IMG/VR virus record: IMGVR_UViG_3300020020_000574
Location: 1-42,066 of that record
Length of the DNA: 42,066 bases
Direction: 5' to 3' (one strand)
Source of the DNA: a virus
Program-made: the position numbers and the translations under genes
Shown: piece after piece, positions 12,983 to 19,337 of the stretch
How the letters are laid out: each line of letters begins with the position of its first letter
Numbering within the stretch: position 1 is the first letter of the stretch
The notes under the pieces: model-generated
Database searches by the model: none
Told to the model about the DNA's origin: nothing
Seen by the model: only the letters and a program-made list of their open reading frames with translations

Positions 12983-13119
12983 CCTTCAAGGAATGGCTCA
13001 TCTGGCACCACATTCTCCACGTCAACCACTGGTGGTGCATCCGCGTGCGCGGCGTCTACATCTTCTGGGCGTGGGGTAAGCTCAACGTCACGCGCGACTT
13101 CCCCCATACGGAGAACTGA
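12979..13119 (+). CDS. Small Trp/His-rich protein, 46 aa
   Basis: Starts at ATG 12979, overlapping the previous stop. Very rich in Trp and His (EWLIWHHILHVNHWWCIRVR, then GVYIFWAWGK). The W and H pattern recalls small peripheral membrane or metal-binding peptides, but no function is known. The position between two membrane-protein genes suggests a membrane role. Confidence 0.66.
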   Translation: MTFKEWLIWHHILHVNHWWCIRVRGVYIFWAWGKLNVTRDFPHTEN

Positions 13120-13120
13120 G

Positions 13121-13369
13121 ATGGGCAAGCACCTCAACGGCCCGCTGGCGCTGGCGCTCTTTGTCGCGGCGGCCTACTGGGTGGTCACTCACCCGGTACC
13201 CTGGTATGCTCAGGGCGGCCTGTTCATCGCGGCCTACGCCCTGGTTATCCACTGGATTTATCAGTACAGCCCCTTCGCGGCGCGGTGGATACTCTCCACG
13301 ACCATCCTGATCATCTTCGCCATTATCAGCGGCATCCTGTCCTGCAGCAGCGGGCGGGGGCGACGCTAA
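13121..13369 (+). CDS. Small membrane protein, 82 aa
   Basis: ATG 13121, one base after the previous stop. Three hydrophobic segments are visible: LALALFVAAAYWVVTH, GGLFIAAYALVIHWIY and ILSTTILIIFAIISGILSC, with a basic tail SSGRGRR. Last gene of the 12771 operon. Function unknown. Confidence 0.68.
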   Translation: MGKHLNGPLALALFVAAAYWVVTHPVPWYAQGGLFIAAYALVIHWIYQYSPFAARWILSTTILIIFAIISGILSCSSGRGRR

Positions 13370-13377
13370 GATTCCAC

Positions 13378-13431
13378 TTGACTTAACGATCAACCCAACC
13401 TATATCCTACCGGTAGCGGCGATGATGCCGC
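13378..13431 (+). promoter_or_regulatory. Promoter cassette with CTACCGGTAG and hairpin
   Basis: TTGACT 13378-13383, 17-bp spacer, TATATC 13401-13406, immediately followed by the palindrome CTACCGGTAG (13407-13416), then hairpin GCGGC-GATGAT-GCCGC (13416-13431). No clear A/T tract upstream. Confidence 0.84.
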
Positions 13432-13451
13432 CAAGACAAGGGATCAAGACC

Positions 13452-13649
13452 ATGAGGTTAGTCCACACGGATACCGGCAAGCCGGTTGAGATTGGCGAGA
13501 CGGTAACAGACTTTCGCGGCGACAAGGCAACGGTCATCGGTATGACGCAGCCGCGTCACGAAGGTTCGACCGGGCGCATCCACGTCAGGGCGCCAGAAGG
13601 CTACGAGCACGGGTATTACCCGTCAGTGTTTAACTGCGAGTGGAAGTAA
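13452..13649 (+). CDS. Hypothetical protein, 65 aa
   Basis: ATG 13452, with AAGGGA about 10 bases upstream; an in-frame ATG at 13422 is in the hairpin. Beta-rich SH3-like small protein: RLVHTDTGKPVEIGETVTDF, then KATVIGMTQPRHEG and GRIHVRAPEGYEHGYYPSVF. The G-E-x-V-x-D-F-R-G-D ... V-I-G pattern is shared by small phage proteins of unknown function. Confidence 0.7.
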   Translation: MRLVHTDTGKPVEIGETVTDFRGDKATVIGMTQPRHEGSTGRIHVRAPEGYEHGYYPSVFNCEWK

Positions 13650-13675
13650 ACCCCCAACCCAACGGAGAGCCTACC

Positions 13676-13996
13676 ATGAAGAAGTCCATCCTACTTGCGA
13701 CCGCCGCCTTGTTTGCCGTTACCGGCGTCCAGGCCAGCCCGCTGCGCTCTGCGGTGATCGCCCACTACGAGAGCAACAGCCGCGTGCGCTCGGCGGTTTA
13801 TCGCGACGCCTGCAAGGGCGGCGACATGATGAAGGAAGAGCGCACCGCGCGGGCGCATCTGGGCGAGCGAGACGCCCAGCGCTATGACCGGGTGAGCCGT
13901 GCACTGGGCAAGGCGTACACTGACCCGGCGATCCAGCCCACAGACGCGGTGCTGGAGCGCATCCACGCCGATTTCTGTAAGGCGGTGGCGCCGTGA
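13676..13996 (+). CDS. Secreted/periplasmic protein, 106 aa
   Basis: ATG 13676 follows GGAG. A signal peptide is evident: MKKSILLATAALFAVTGVQA, then cleavage before SPLR. The mature part is helical and basic with two Cys (DACKGG ... DFCKAV) that could form a disulfide in the periplasm. Function unknown. An upstream in-frame ATG at 13640 lies at the end of the previous gene and is not used. Confidence 0.72.
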   Translation: MKKSILLATAALFAVTGVQASPLRSAVIAHYESNSRVRSAVYRDACKGGDMMKEERTARAHLGERDAQRYDRVSRALGKAYTDPAIQPTDAVLERIHADFCKAVAP

Positions 13997-14181
13997 CAGG
14001 GGTGGTTATCGTCTACCCCGAACATCGCACCCTGAGCGACGATCAGGTAGAAGTCATGTACCTGGATGCAGTTGTCAACGACAAGATTGCTCTTGGACGG
14101 CAGACCGCCCGGACAGTAGCCGATATGGCTCTGGCGCTAGAGGATGCGGGTATTATCTCAATCGGAAAGGAACGACCGTGA
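13993..14181 (+). CDS. Hypothetical protein, 62 aa
   Basis: GTG 13993 overlaps the preceding stop (GTGA). Small alpha/beta protein: TGVVIVYPEHRTLSDDQVEV, then helix NDKIALGRQTARTVADMALA and a short end (EDAGIISIG). No family recognised; its stop overlaps the next start. Confidence 0.66.
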   Translation: MTGVVIVYPEHRTLSDDQVEVMYLDAVVNDKIALGRQTARTVADMALALEDAGIISIGKERP

Positions 14182-14552
14182 ACGCGAACTGGTTCAACAC
14201 GAATCTATCAGCCACCCCGCCTGGGTGGATACTGGTAATGGCGGGTGGGTTCATCCTGTGGTGGCCCATCGGGCTGGCAGTCCTGGCCTACCTGTTATGG
14301 AGTGGTTCAATGGGACGAGTTAACGGCCAGTGGTGGGAACGCGCCAAGGCGACGGCCTGGCCGTTTACCGGCGGCGGCACCGGCAACGCGGCGTTCGACG
14401 CTCATCGCAAGGCGACGCTGGACCGGCTGGAGGCTGAGCGGCGGAAGCTTGAAGAGGAACAGCGCGACTTCGCCGTGTTCCTTGACAAGCTGCGCCACGC
14501 CAAGGACCAGAGCGACTTCGACGACTTCCTCAAGGCACGGGGCGGGGCTTGA
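14178..14552 (+). CDS. DUF2852-like membrane protein, 124 aa
   Basis: GTG 14178 overlaps the previous stop. One or two membrane helices (ILVMAGGFILWWPIGLAVLA) are followed by the conserved cytoplasmic stretch GNAAFDAHRKATLDRLEAER and EQRDFAVFLDKLRHAKDQSD. This is the arrangement of DUF2852, a family I know from Alphaproteobacteria (rhizobia especially). In hosts its function is unknown. In a phage it looks like an acquired or co-evolving host-type membrane protein. The stop codon is the TGA in the following TTGACT, so gene end and promoter overlap. Confidence 0.82.
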   Translation: MNANWFNTNLSATPPGWILVMAGGFILWWPIGLAVLAYLLWSGSMGRVNGQWWERAKATAWPFTGGGTGNAAFDAHRKATLDRLEAERRKLEEEQRDFAVFLDKLRHAKDQSDFDDFLKARGGA

Positions 14553-14600
14553 CTTAACGATCAACATCATCTACGGTCTACCGGTAGGGACAAGGGTCCC
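14549..14600 (+). promoter_or_regulatory. Weak promoter cassette with CTACCGGTAG
   Basis: TTGACT 14549-14554 (its TGA ends the upstream gene), 17-bp spacer, then TACGGT (14572-14577) as a poor -10, followed by CTACCGGTAG (14578-14587) and the hairpin GGGAC-AAGG-GTCCC (14587-14600). The same spacer words (TTGACTTAACGATCAAC) occur at 13378. Confidence 0.65.
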
Positions 14601-14617
14601 TCAATATGGAGACTACC

Positions 14618-14833
14618 ATGATGAAGTTAATCGTCGCCACAGCACTGTTCGCTGTGTTGGCCGTCTCAAGCGTGAGGGCGGCTGAAAAGGCCATAGCAAT
14701 GGGCGAATGCTCGACGCTGTGGCGCACGTACAAGGCCAGTCCGGAGTACGTGGACCCGGGTAAGGGCAACCGCTCTGCGGCCTGGCAGTCATTCTACAAG
14801 CAGCGCTGCGGTAAGGACCGCGACGCGAACTAA
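14618..14833 (+). CDS. Small secreted protein, 71 aa
   Basis: The start is taken as ATG 14618 (ATGATG), with GGAG seven bases upstream; ATG 14606 contains that ribosome site and is rejected. A signal peptide is visible (MMKLIVATALFAVLAVSSVRA, cleavage before AEKA). The mature part is ~50 residues with two Cys (GECSTLW ... KQRCGKD) and W/Y residues, probably a disulfide-bonded periplasmic peptide. Function unknown; similar in type to the secreted proteins at 13676 and 29907. Confidence 0.72.
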   Translation: MMKLIVATALFAVLAVSSVRAAEKAIAMGECSTLWRTYKASPEYVDPGKGNRSAAWQSFYKQRCGKDRDAN

Positions 14834-14835
14834 AA

Positions 14836-14949
14836 CGCTGCGGATAACAGGGTGGGGCCGCAAGCCCCCAAGTCACCGCAGCGGGGCTGGTGTAGTCACG
14901 GGCATCCTAGGTTAGGCCCGTGGCGTATGCGGACTCCGCGTCGCCAGCC
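14836..14949 (+). ncRNA. Candidate structured RNA (two domains)
   Basis: No coding frame fits. Domain 1: an 8-bp stem CGCTGCGG (14836-14843) with CCGCAGCG (14876-14883), enclosing GGGGC-CGCAA-GCCCC (14854-14868). Domain 2, starting two bases on: a stem GGCTGG (14885-14890) with CCAGCC (14944-14949), enclosing two perfect or near-perfect hairpins, CACGGGC/GCCCGTG (14897-14922, loop containing CCTAGG) and ATGCGG-ACT-CCGCGT (14927-14941, one G-U pair). This three-way junction is not a tRNA. It lies between a secreted-protein gene and the next promoter cassette. The strand is assumed from its neighbours; the fold is equally possible on the other strand. Confidence 0.6.
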
Positions 14950-14990
14950 TACAGGGGGGCGGGTTGGTTAAATAAATCAGCCCGCCCCTC

Positions 14991-15024
14991 TTGACTTTAT
15001 CCCCATGTGCGGCTATCTCTAGCC
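14991..15024 (+). promoter_or_regulatory. Promoter cassette with palindromic -10
   Basis: A/T tract TTAAATAAATCAG, TTGACT 14991-14996, 17-bp spacer, TATCTC 15014-15019 inside GGCTA-TCTC-TAGCC (15011-15024). The GCCGC-type hairpin is missing; a short leader with AGGAAAGGAA leads to a GTG start. Confidence 0.83.
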
Positions 15025-15045
15025 CTAGACAGGAAAGGAACCCAC

Positions 15046-15477
15046 GTGACCAAGCAAGTCAAGATTGAGCTTCCCCCCGGCGTGATGCCGGAAGACCTCA
15101 AGTACCCCACCGATTATCTGGACTGCGACCGCAACGCGGGCGACCACGGCCAGCTGACCTTCTACAACACGGTAGGTTTCGGCTGGTGCATTGCGACGCT
15201 GCTGATCAATCGGTCGCGGCGTGGTACCAGCGACCGCACGTATGCGGTGCGGGTTAGCGACGGCGCTGGGGTGCGCATTGGTGTCGGCCCGCACGTCAAG
15301 TCCACGGTCACGGTTATCCTGCGCAAGTCGCGGATAGCGGCGCTGCAGAAGTACATCGACCTCTATAATGCGGGTGCGATCAAGGCCAACACGACGCGCG
15401 ACCGGATATCCAGCCGCCGGGCGGAAGGCGTCGAGCGCCGCGCCCGGGGCGAATACAGCTGGCGCTGGGATGTGTGA
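15046..15477 (+). CDS. Hypothetical protein, 143 aa
   Basis: GTG 15046 with AGGAAAGGAA at six bases. Beta-rich core (QLTFYNTVGFGWCIATLLIN ... RTYAVRVSDGAGVRIGVGPH ... STVTVILRKSR), then a helix (IAALQKYIDLYNAGAIKAN) and a basic C-terminal tail (SSRRAEGVERRARGEYSW). It may be a small nucleic-acid-binding protein, but no family is recognised. Heads a long run of overlapping genes reaching to about 21,050 with no further cassette. Confidence 0.74.
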   Translation: MTKQVKIELPPGVMPEDLKYPTDYLDCDRNAGDHGQLTFYNTVGFGWCIATLLINRSRRGTSDRTYAVRVSDGAGVRIGVGPHVKSTVTVILRKSRIAALQKYIDLYNAGAIKANTTRDRISSRRAEGVERRARGEYSWRWDV

Positions 15478-15656
15478 TGGCTATTACCATTTCAATTCCC
15501 TCGTTTCACGACGATGTAGAACGTCACGCCGCGAAGGGCTGGCAATGCCCTGAGTGCTATGGCGTTCAGGTCAACCGCCAGGAAAGCCGCTTTGGTGGTC
15601 CGCGCGAAGACCGCTTCACCTGCCAGGAATGCGGCGCACAATGGGGGCGGGGATGA
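15477..15656 (+). CDS. Zinc-ribbon protein, 59 aa
   Basis: ATG 15477, overlapping the preceding TGA (GTG 15474 is an alternative). Two CxxC knuckles, CPEC (residues ~23-26) and CQEC (~48-51), separated by ~22 residues give a complete small zinc ribbon (GWQCPECYGVQVNRQ ... FTCQECGAQWGRG). Such ribbons bind nucleic acid or RNA polymerase. Target unknown. Confidence 0.74.
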   Translation: MAITISIPSFHDDVERHAAKGWQCPECYGVQVNRQESRFGGPREDRFTCQECGAQWGRG

Positions 15657-16705
15657 CCACCGCGCTGCCGCAGCTGCTGGATGTCTGGTCATCGCAGGCG
15701 CCCCTGAAGCCGGGGGTAGAGCGCATTGTGCGCAACGCGACGCCCACGGCGCGGCGGTTCATCTTCGACCCAGATTCCAGTCATCACGTTGGCAGCCTGC
15801 TACTCCACGCCGCAGACCTGGTGGCTGAGCAGATCACGTTCGCCAAGCCGCCCTACCCGAATACCTACATTGAGATCACCGACGCGCGGGCGATGTTTCA
15901 TGCCTGGCGTCCCAGTTACAAGCACGACCCAATCAGCAGCGATATCCGGCTAGGCTTCCTCTATACCGGCGACCGGATGTATGTGTTCATCGCCGGGGAG
16001 GGGGTAAAGGCTGAGCTGGGAATGTTCTCCATCACGATGGGGCACGGCCAGACCGCACCGCTATCGTCCATCTTCGGGGACCACCCAAGCATAACCCACG
16101 ACCCGGCCCACGGGATTACCTGGCAGCATCAGGTCAAGCTGGCCTACCTGCTCGGCGGGATGCGGCAGTATGACAGCATTCTTATGCCCCAGGCAGACTA
16201 TCAGTGGTTCCTCGACAACTACGACCTACAGGGCACACTTGACCTGCCGCCTGGGGATAGGGCCAGGCGCGACCGGATAATGATCGACGCAGCCTTCCTC
16301 GGGGGCGGAGACCTGTTGATTGGGGCGGCCTGCCTGTTACTGATTCACGGTAACAAGCGCGGGGTTAGCGTGCAGGGGGTCCCGCACCACAGAGGATGGT
16401 GGAAGGGCAAACAGATAGTCTACAAGGCCCACAGCGTTGTCACGATCAAGCTGGGGCCGAAGGATACTATCCGGCGGGTGGCGTTCGGTAACCGGGAAAG
16501 CCCGCGCCGACACGAGGTAATGGGCACATGGGTCCATTACCACAAAGAGGGGCGCTGTGAGCACGACTGGGTGAGGCTAGACGATCCAGACCACGAGCGC
16601 TATCAGTGCTCCCGCTGCCCGACGCTCCGCACCTGGCGCGCGTCGCATGTACGCGGCGACGGCGGCAAGGGCATCGTGACAAAAGAGTACGAGGTGACGA
16701 AGTGA
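15653..16705 (+). CDS. Conserved phage-type protein, 350 aa (paralogue A)
   Basis: ATG 15653 overlaps the previous stop. It is clearly related to the gene at 19324: both have RRFIFDPD / QKFVLDPP near the N-terminus, a P-F-P-x-x-x-x-W/Y-I-E-V/I strand followed by a beta-rich stretch with GFLYTGDR / GFLCTATR, and near the C-terminus RRHEVMGTW / RRHVCAGHW, ending G-(I/T)-V-T-K-(E/D)-Y-E-V. This copy has an added zinc knuckle region (CEHDWVRLDD ... CSRCPTLRTW). Proteins of this kind occur in other phages but have no known function. It is the largest protein in this operon. Confidence 0.78.
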   Translation: MTTALPQLLDVWSSQAPLKPGVERIVRNATPTARRFIFDPDSSHHVGSLLLHAADLVAEQITFAKPPYPNTYIEITDARAMFHAWRPSYKHDPISSDIRLGFLYTGDRMYVFIAGEGVKAELGMFSITMGHGQTAPLSSIFGDHPSITHDPAHGITWQHQVKLAYLLGGMRQYDSILMPQADYQWFLDNYDLQGTLDLPPGDRARRDRIMIDAAFLGGGDLLIGAACLLLIHGNKRGVSVQGVPHHRGWWKGKQIVYKAHSVVTIKLGPKDTIRRVAFGNRESPRRHEVMGTWVHYHKEGRCEHDWVRLDDPDHERYQCSRCPTLRTWRASHVRGDGGKGIVTKEYEVTK

Positions 16706-16872
16706 CCAGTGATGAACACATCGCCATGGTTGAAGCCGGGGGACGATTCTGGTTGGAGTTTTCAGCGTTGTGCCAGCGCTACATCGACGCCGCGCCGGAA
16801 CATCTGAAGGCCGAGTATACAATGTATCTCGGGGATAAAACCTCAATCTATGGACGCAGGATCGCAAAATGA
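16702..16872 (+). CDS. Hypothetical protein, 56 aa
   Basis: GTG 16702 overlaps the stop of the previous gene. Helical (DEHIAMVEAGGRFWLEFSAL, then AAPEHLKAEYTMYLGDK). Its end overlaps the start of the next gene. No family recognised. Confidence 0.64.
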   Translation: MTSDEHIAMVEAGGRFWLEFSALCQRYIDAAPEHLKAEYTMYLGDKTSIYGRRIAK

Positions 16873-17249
16873 CCTACTGTAAGATATGCGCCCGCCGTCT
16901 GGACGACCCCGAAGACTTAACCACGCGGGACTGCGGTGGCGACTGCCTGCGGTGTATGGCTGAGGTTGCGGGCGACCCGGATTGTATTGAGGCGATGAAG
17001 CGTCTTGGAGCGATGCCGATCTGTCACTGTCTGGACTGCGGTAAGGAACTGGACCGCGTGACTCACCCCACAGACCCGGCCGCCCGGCCGGAGCCGGGTG
17101 ATATTTCGATCTGCCTTAGCTGCGGGCATGTTATGGCCTTCGCCGAGGACTTTACGGTGCGGGCGCTGACCGGTAAGGAAATGGTAGAGATAGCCGGTGA
17201 CCCGCGCATCATGGCAATCCAGAAGGCAAGAGCCAAGGTGATGAAATGA
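16869..17249 (+). CDS. Double zinc-finger protein, 126 aa
   Basis: ATG 16869 overlaps the previous stop. Two Cys clusters: CKIC ... CGGDCLRC in residues 4-30, and CHCLDCGKELD ... CLSCGHVM in residues ~50-90. The second half (PGDISICLSCGHVMAFAEDF, then EMVEIAGDPRIMAIQKAR) is a pattern I know from stand-alone phage zinc proteins, so this may be a fusion of two ribbon proteins. Probably binds nucleic acid or protein; role unknown. Confidence 0.74.
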   Translation: MTYCKICARRLDDPEDLTTRDCGGDCLRCMAEVAGDPDCIEAMKRLGAMPICHCLDCGKELDRVTHPTDPAARPEPGDISICLSCGHVMAFAEDFTVRALTGKEMVEIAGDPRIMAIQKARAKVMK

Positions 17250-17320
17250 ACGATAGACCGCGATACTGGAAACCATTAGTCAAGCGATTTCAAGCCGATG
17301 CGGGCGGAGATTGTCGCTGA
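17246..17320 (+). CDS. Possible 24-aa ORF or frameshifted N-terminus
   Basis: ATG 17246 overlaps the previous stop as ATGA, giving MNDRPRYWKPLVKRFQADAG and four more residues. It overlaps the next gene by 23 bp in another frame. Its basic, Trp/Pro-containing sequence could be the displaced N-terminus of the next protein after a one-base frameshift, or a tiny gene. Confidence 0.35.
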   Translation: MNDRPRYWKPLVKRFQADAGGDCR

Positions 17321-17717
17321 GGCGATGCGTGGCTACGGGATTGACGAGGCGGCGGCGCGGGTGATGCTAGAGAAGTCTCACGCTGCCTGCGACTATTACA
17401 CCAATGACCTCTACCAGGTCCAGGTTGGACCCTGTGGGCCGAATAATGAAATGCTCCACATCTGTATCCGGCGGCTAGACGGCGGCATGTTCAAGGACTG
17501 GCGTCATTTCCAAGCCATCAAGAATGAGATCGCCGGGCCAGAGCGCGAGGCGTTCGAACTCTACCCGGCGGAAAGCCGTAAGGTAGATACATCCAACAAG
17601 TGGCACCTGTGGGTGATGCCCGTGGGCGTAACCATGGAGGGCATCGGCTGGGCTGAGCGCGATGTCCAGTATGATGAACGCAAGAACGTCCCCGGGTTAA
17701 GACAGAGGGCGCTGTAA
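17298..17717 (+). CDS. DUF7694-type protein, 139 aa
   Basis: The central stretch LHICIRRLDGGMFKDWRHFQ followed by IKNEIAGPEREAFELYPAES and VDTSNKWHLWV matches a conserved small-protein family (DUF7694) I associate with rhizobial and other phages or prophages; the invariant elements are the R-R-D, W-R-x-F-Q-x-I-K-N-E, E-A-x-E-L-Y-P-A-E-S-R and H-L-W-V blocks. Function unknown. ATG 17298 has no strong ribosome site, so coupling to the upstream short frame is likely. Confidence 0.75.
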   Translation: MRAEIVAEAMRGYGIDEAAARVMLEKSHAACDYYTNDLYQVQVGPCGPNNEMLHICIRRLDGGMFKDWRHFQAIKNEIAGPEREAFELYPAESRKVDTSNKWHLWVMPVGVTMEGIGWAERDVQYDERKNVPGLRQRAL

Positions 17718-17720
17718 GCG

Positions 17721-17921
17721 ATGAAGAAGTTCGTACTGGAGATTGTAGCGTTGAAAGCCGAGGCCCGCCGTCTCTATTCACGCATCGCGTGGCGCAGTGA
17801 CCTGTCCTGCGGCGCGCACCTGACGGACTTCATTCGACCAGACGTGCCGCGCGACGAAGCCCGGTTCAACCAGATCATGGAGCGCCTACGTGAGATCGAC
17901 CCAGAAGCGAGGGCACTATGA
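17721..17921 (+). CDS. Hypothetical protein, 66 aa
   Basis: ATG 17721, three bases after the preceding stop. Two helices (KFVLEIVALKAEARRLYSRI and DEARFNQIMERLREIDPEAR) separated by a loop with a single Cys. It overlaps the next start by four bases. No known family. Confidence 0.66.
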   Translation: MKKFVLEIVALKAEARRLYSRIAWRSDLSCGAHLTDFIRPDVPRDEARFNQIMERLREIDPEARAL

Positions 17922-18136
17922 AGCCCATTTTCTGGCCAGAGGTAAAGACGGAGAACGACCTGTGGGCTAAGGCCATGCAGGACGCCTGGGTTATTATGGG
18001 CCCAGTCGACCCGCGCGACCGGCCGCGCCGTCGCGACCCGGGCTACCGCCACAAGGCGGATGCAGACCCGCTAGCCTGGTGGCTGCTGGTCGAACTACTT
18101 GTCAGCTACGCCCAGAAAGGGAAAGCCGTGTTATGA
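17918..18136 (+). CDS. Hypothetical protein, 72 aa
   Basis: ATG 17918 overlaps the previous stop. Begins with FWPEVKTENDLWAKAMQDAW, has a basic linker (DPRDRPRRRDPGYRHK) and ends with a hydrophobic helix (LAWWLLVELLVSYAQKG). Function unknown. Confidence 0.65.
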   Translation: MKPIFWPEVKTENDLWAKAMQDAWVIMGPVDPRDRPRRRDPGYRHKADADPLAWWLLVELLVSYAQKGKAVL

Positions 18137-18480
18137 GCGACGAAAAGTGGACCTACACGCCGAAGACCGCCGCTGAGATCGAAGCGCTGGCTTGGGATAT
18201 AATCAGCGGCCAGGTATTTGGGACGTGGGGGTGCCCGCCTGAATTGATCCCGTCCTGTTTCATGGTTCTTGCGCTCATGAACCTTGACCAGCTCAGCGCG
18301 CTGAAGGACGCCAACATCATCCAGATTTATGAGCACATAAGTAAGGCGGGACCGGGCGCCATAAATGGATATCCAATATTCTTCTCCGCGCACTATATCA
18401 ACCAGGACGATATGAATAGAGTTGCCGCGCGGGTAGAGGAAATTAAGAAGTTCCGGGAAACAACGGGGCCGTCCCAGTGA
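18133..18480 (+). CDS. Hypothetical protein, 115 aa
   Basis: ATG 18133 overlaps the previous stop (TTATGA). Helical protein: PKTAAEIEALAWDIISGQVF, PSCFMVLALMNLDQLSAL, a middle region GAINGYPIFFSAHYINQ and a C-terminal helix (RVAARVEEIKKFRETTG). No catalytic motif or family recognised. Confidence 0.68.
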   Translation: MSDEKWTYTPKTAAEIEALAWDIISGQVFGTWGCPPELIPSCFMVLALMNLDQLSALKDANIIQIYEHISKAGPGAINGYPIFFSAHYINQDDMNRVAARVEEIKKFRETTGPSQ

Positions 18481-18707
18481 TCCTGTTCACGCCGACCACG
18501 ACGATCAGCGACCGCCAGCGGTGCGGGCTGATGGAAAGCGTTGCGCGGGATATGGAGGCGCGCGGCGAGTGTGGCCGTTCCGCCTCTGGGCAGAGCGCCA
18601 TCCTGGCAATCCACTGGTGTGAACAGCGCGGTTATCGCTGGCAGCTGACCGGTTCATCCAAGACCGGCTACCATGTCAAGATGATAGGAGACGGAAATGG
18701 CGGTTGA
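18477..18707 (+). CDS. Hypothetical protein, 76 aa
   Basis: GTG 18477 overlaps the previous stop. Contains TTTISDRQRCGLMESVARDM, a short linker and SAILAIHWCEQRGYRWQLTG; probably an alpha/beta fold. It overlaps the next gene by 11 bp. Function unknown. Confidence 0.65.
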   Translation: MILFTPTTTISDRQRCGLMESVARDMEARGECGRSASGQSAILAIHWCEQRGYRWQLTGSSKTGYHVKMIGDGNGG

Positions 18708-18918
18708 GCAGTGGGTGAAAGACCTGAGTGCGCGAAGCGGCATAGCGACCAAGCTGGCGGTGGGCAAGATTGTCATACACCCGAAGCACGGCATGGTGCA
18801 GATTGTTAGTGGTACGTTCTGGGGGGAGCACGGCCTGTCGAACTTCTGGTACTGGCGTAAGGTGAACAAGGACGGCTCGCTGTCCAAGAAAAAGTTCCAC
18901 GGTTACGGGTGGATGTAA
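18697..18918 (+). CDS. Hypothetical protein, 73 aa
   Basis: ATG 18697 with AGGAGA upstream. Small SH3-like beta protein: LAVGKIVIHPKHGMVQIVSG, then FWGEHGLSNFWYWRKVNKDG, ending YGWM. The G-x-x-V-x-H-P-K-H-G-M-V-x-I-V-S-G pattern fits a KOW/Tudor-like turn. It is followed after two bases by the second HNH-like gene. Confidence 0.68.
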   Translation: MAVEQWVKDLSARSGIATKLAVGKIVIHPKHGMVQIVSGTFWGEHGLSNFWYWRKVNKDGSLSKKKFHGYGWM

Positions 18919-18920
18919 TC

Positions 18921-19337
18921 GTGGCGAAGTATTATTGTTCACGTTGTGCCAAGCCATTTGTAATTAGCCGAGTATGCGATTGGTGCGAGGGTAAAAGATA
19001 TGTAGTTCCTTTATCTTATGCCCGCATTCGTTGGAACGTTCAACGCGTTGGAGCTAGATCGCGCAATCCCCCCGTTCCGTTCTTACTCATGTTCGAACAT
19101 TGGTGGGATATCTGGCGGCGCTCCGGTAAGTGGCATCTGCGAGGTTGTCGGAAAGGCCAGTATGTTATGGCGCGATTTGGTGATAAGGGCGCCTATGAAG
19201 TAGGTAACGTTTCCATCATAGAATGTTCTATAAATAATAGGGATGGACGTACTGGTCGCAAACATTCAGAGAAGACTAAGAGGGGTGTTCGCACATGGTG
19301 GAAACGTCGCAAGGAGGCTCAGCATGCTCTGCGATGA
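18921..19337 (+). CDS. HNH-like homing endonuclease (family copy 2)
   Basis: A 138-residue protein from GTG 18921 (GTG 18909 is in frame but inside the previous gene). It adds an N-terminal zinc ribbon (YYCSRCAKPF ... VCDWCEGKRY) to the family core FEHWWDIWRRSGKWHLRGCR, then QYVMARFGDKGAYEVGNVSI and NN. The tail has HSEKTKRGV. Codon use is noticeably more A/T-rich than in flanking genes, a sign of recent transfer. It overlaps the next gene by 14 bp. Presumed free-standing homing endonuclease; activity inferred from its family. Confidence 0.72.
   Translation: MAKYYCSRCAKPFVISRVCDWCEGKRYVVPLSYARIRWNVQRVGARSRNPPVPFLLMFEHWWDIWRRSGKWHLRGCRKGQYVMARFGDKGAYEVGNVSIIECSINNRDGRTGRKHSEKTKRGVRTWWKRRKEAQHALR

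Noticed and set aside
14885-14949. Cloverleaf-like fold considered as a tRNA
   Set aside because: No T-loop TTCRA, no D-loop GG and no anticodon arm of the right size; kept only as a candidate structured RNA.
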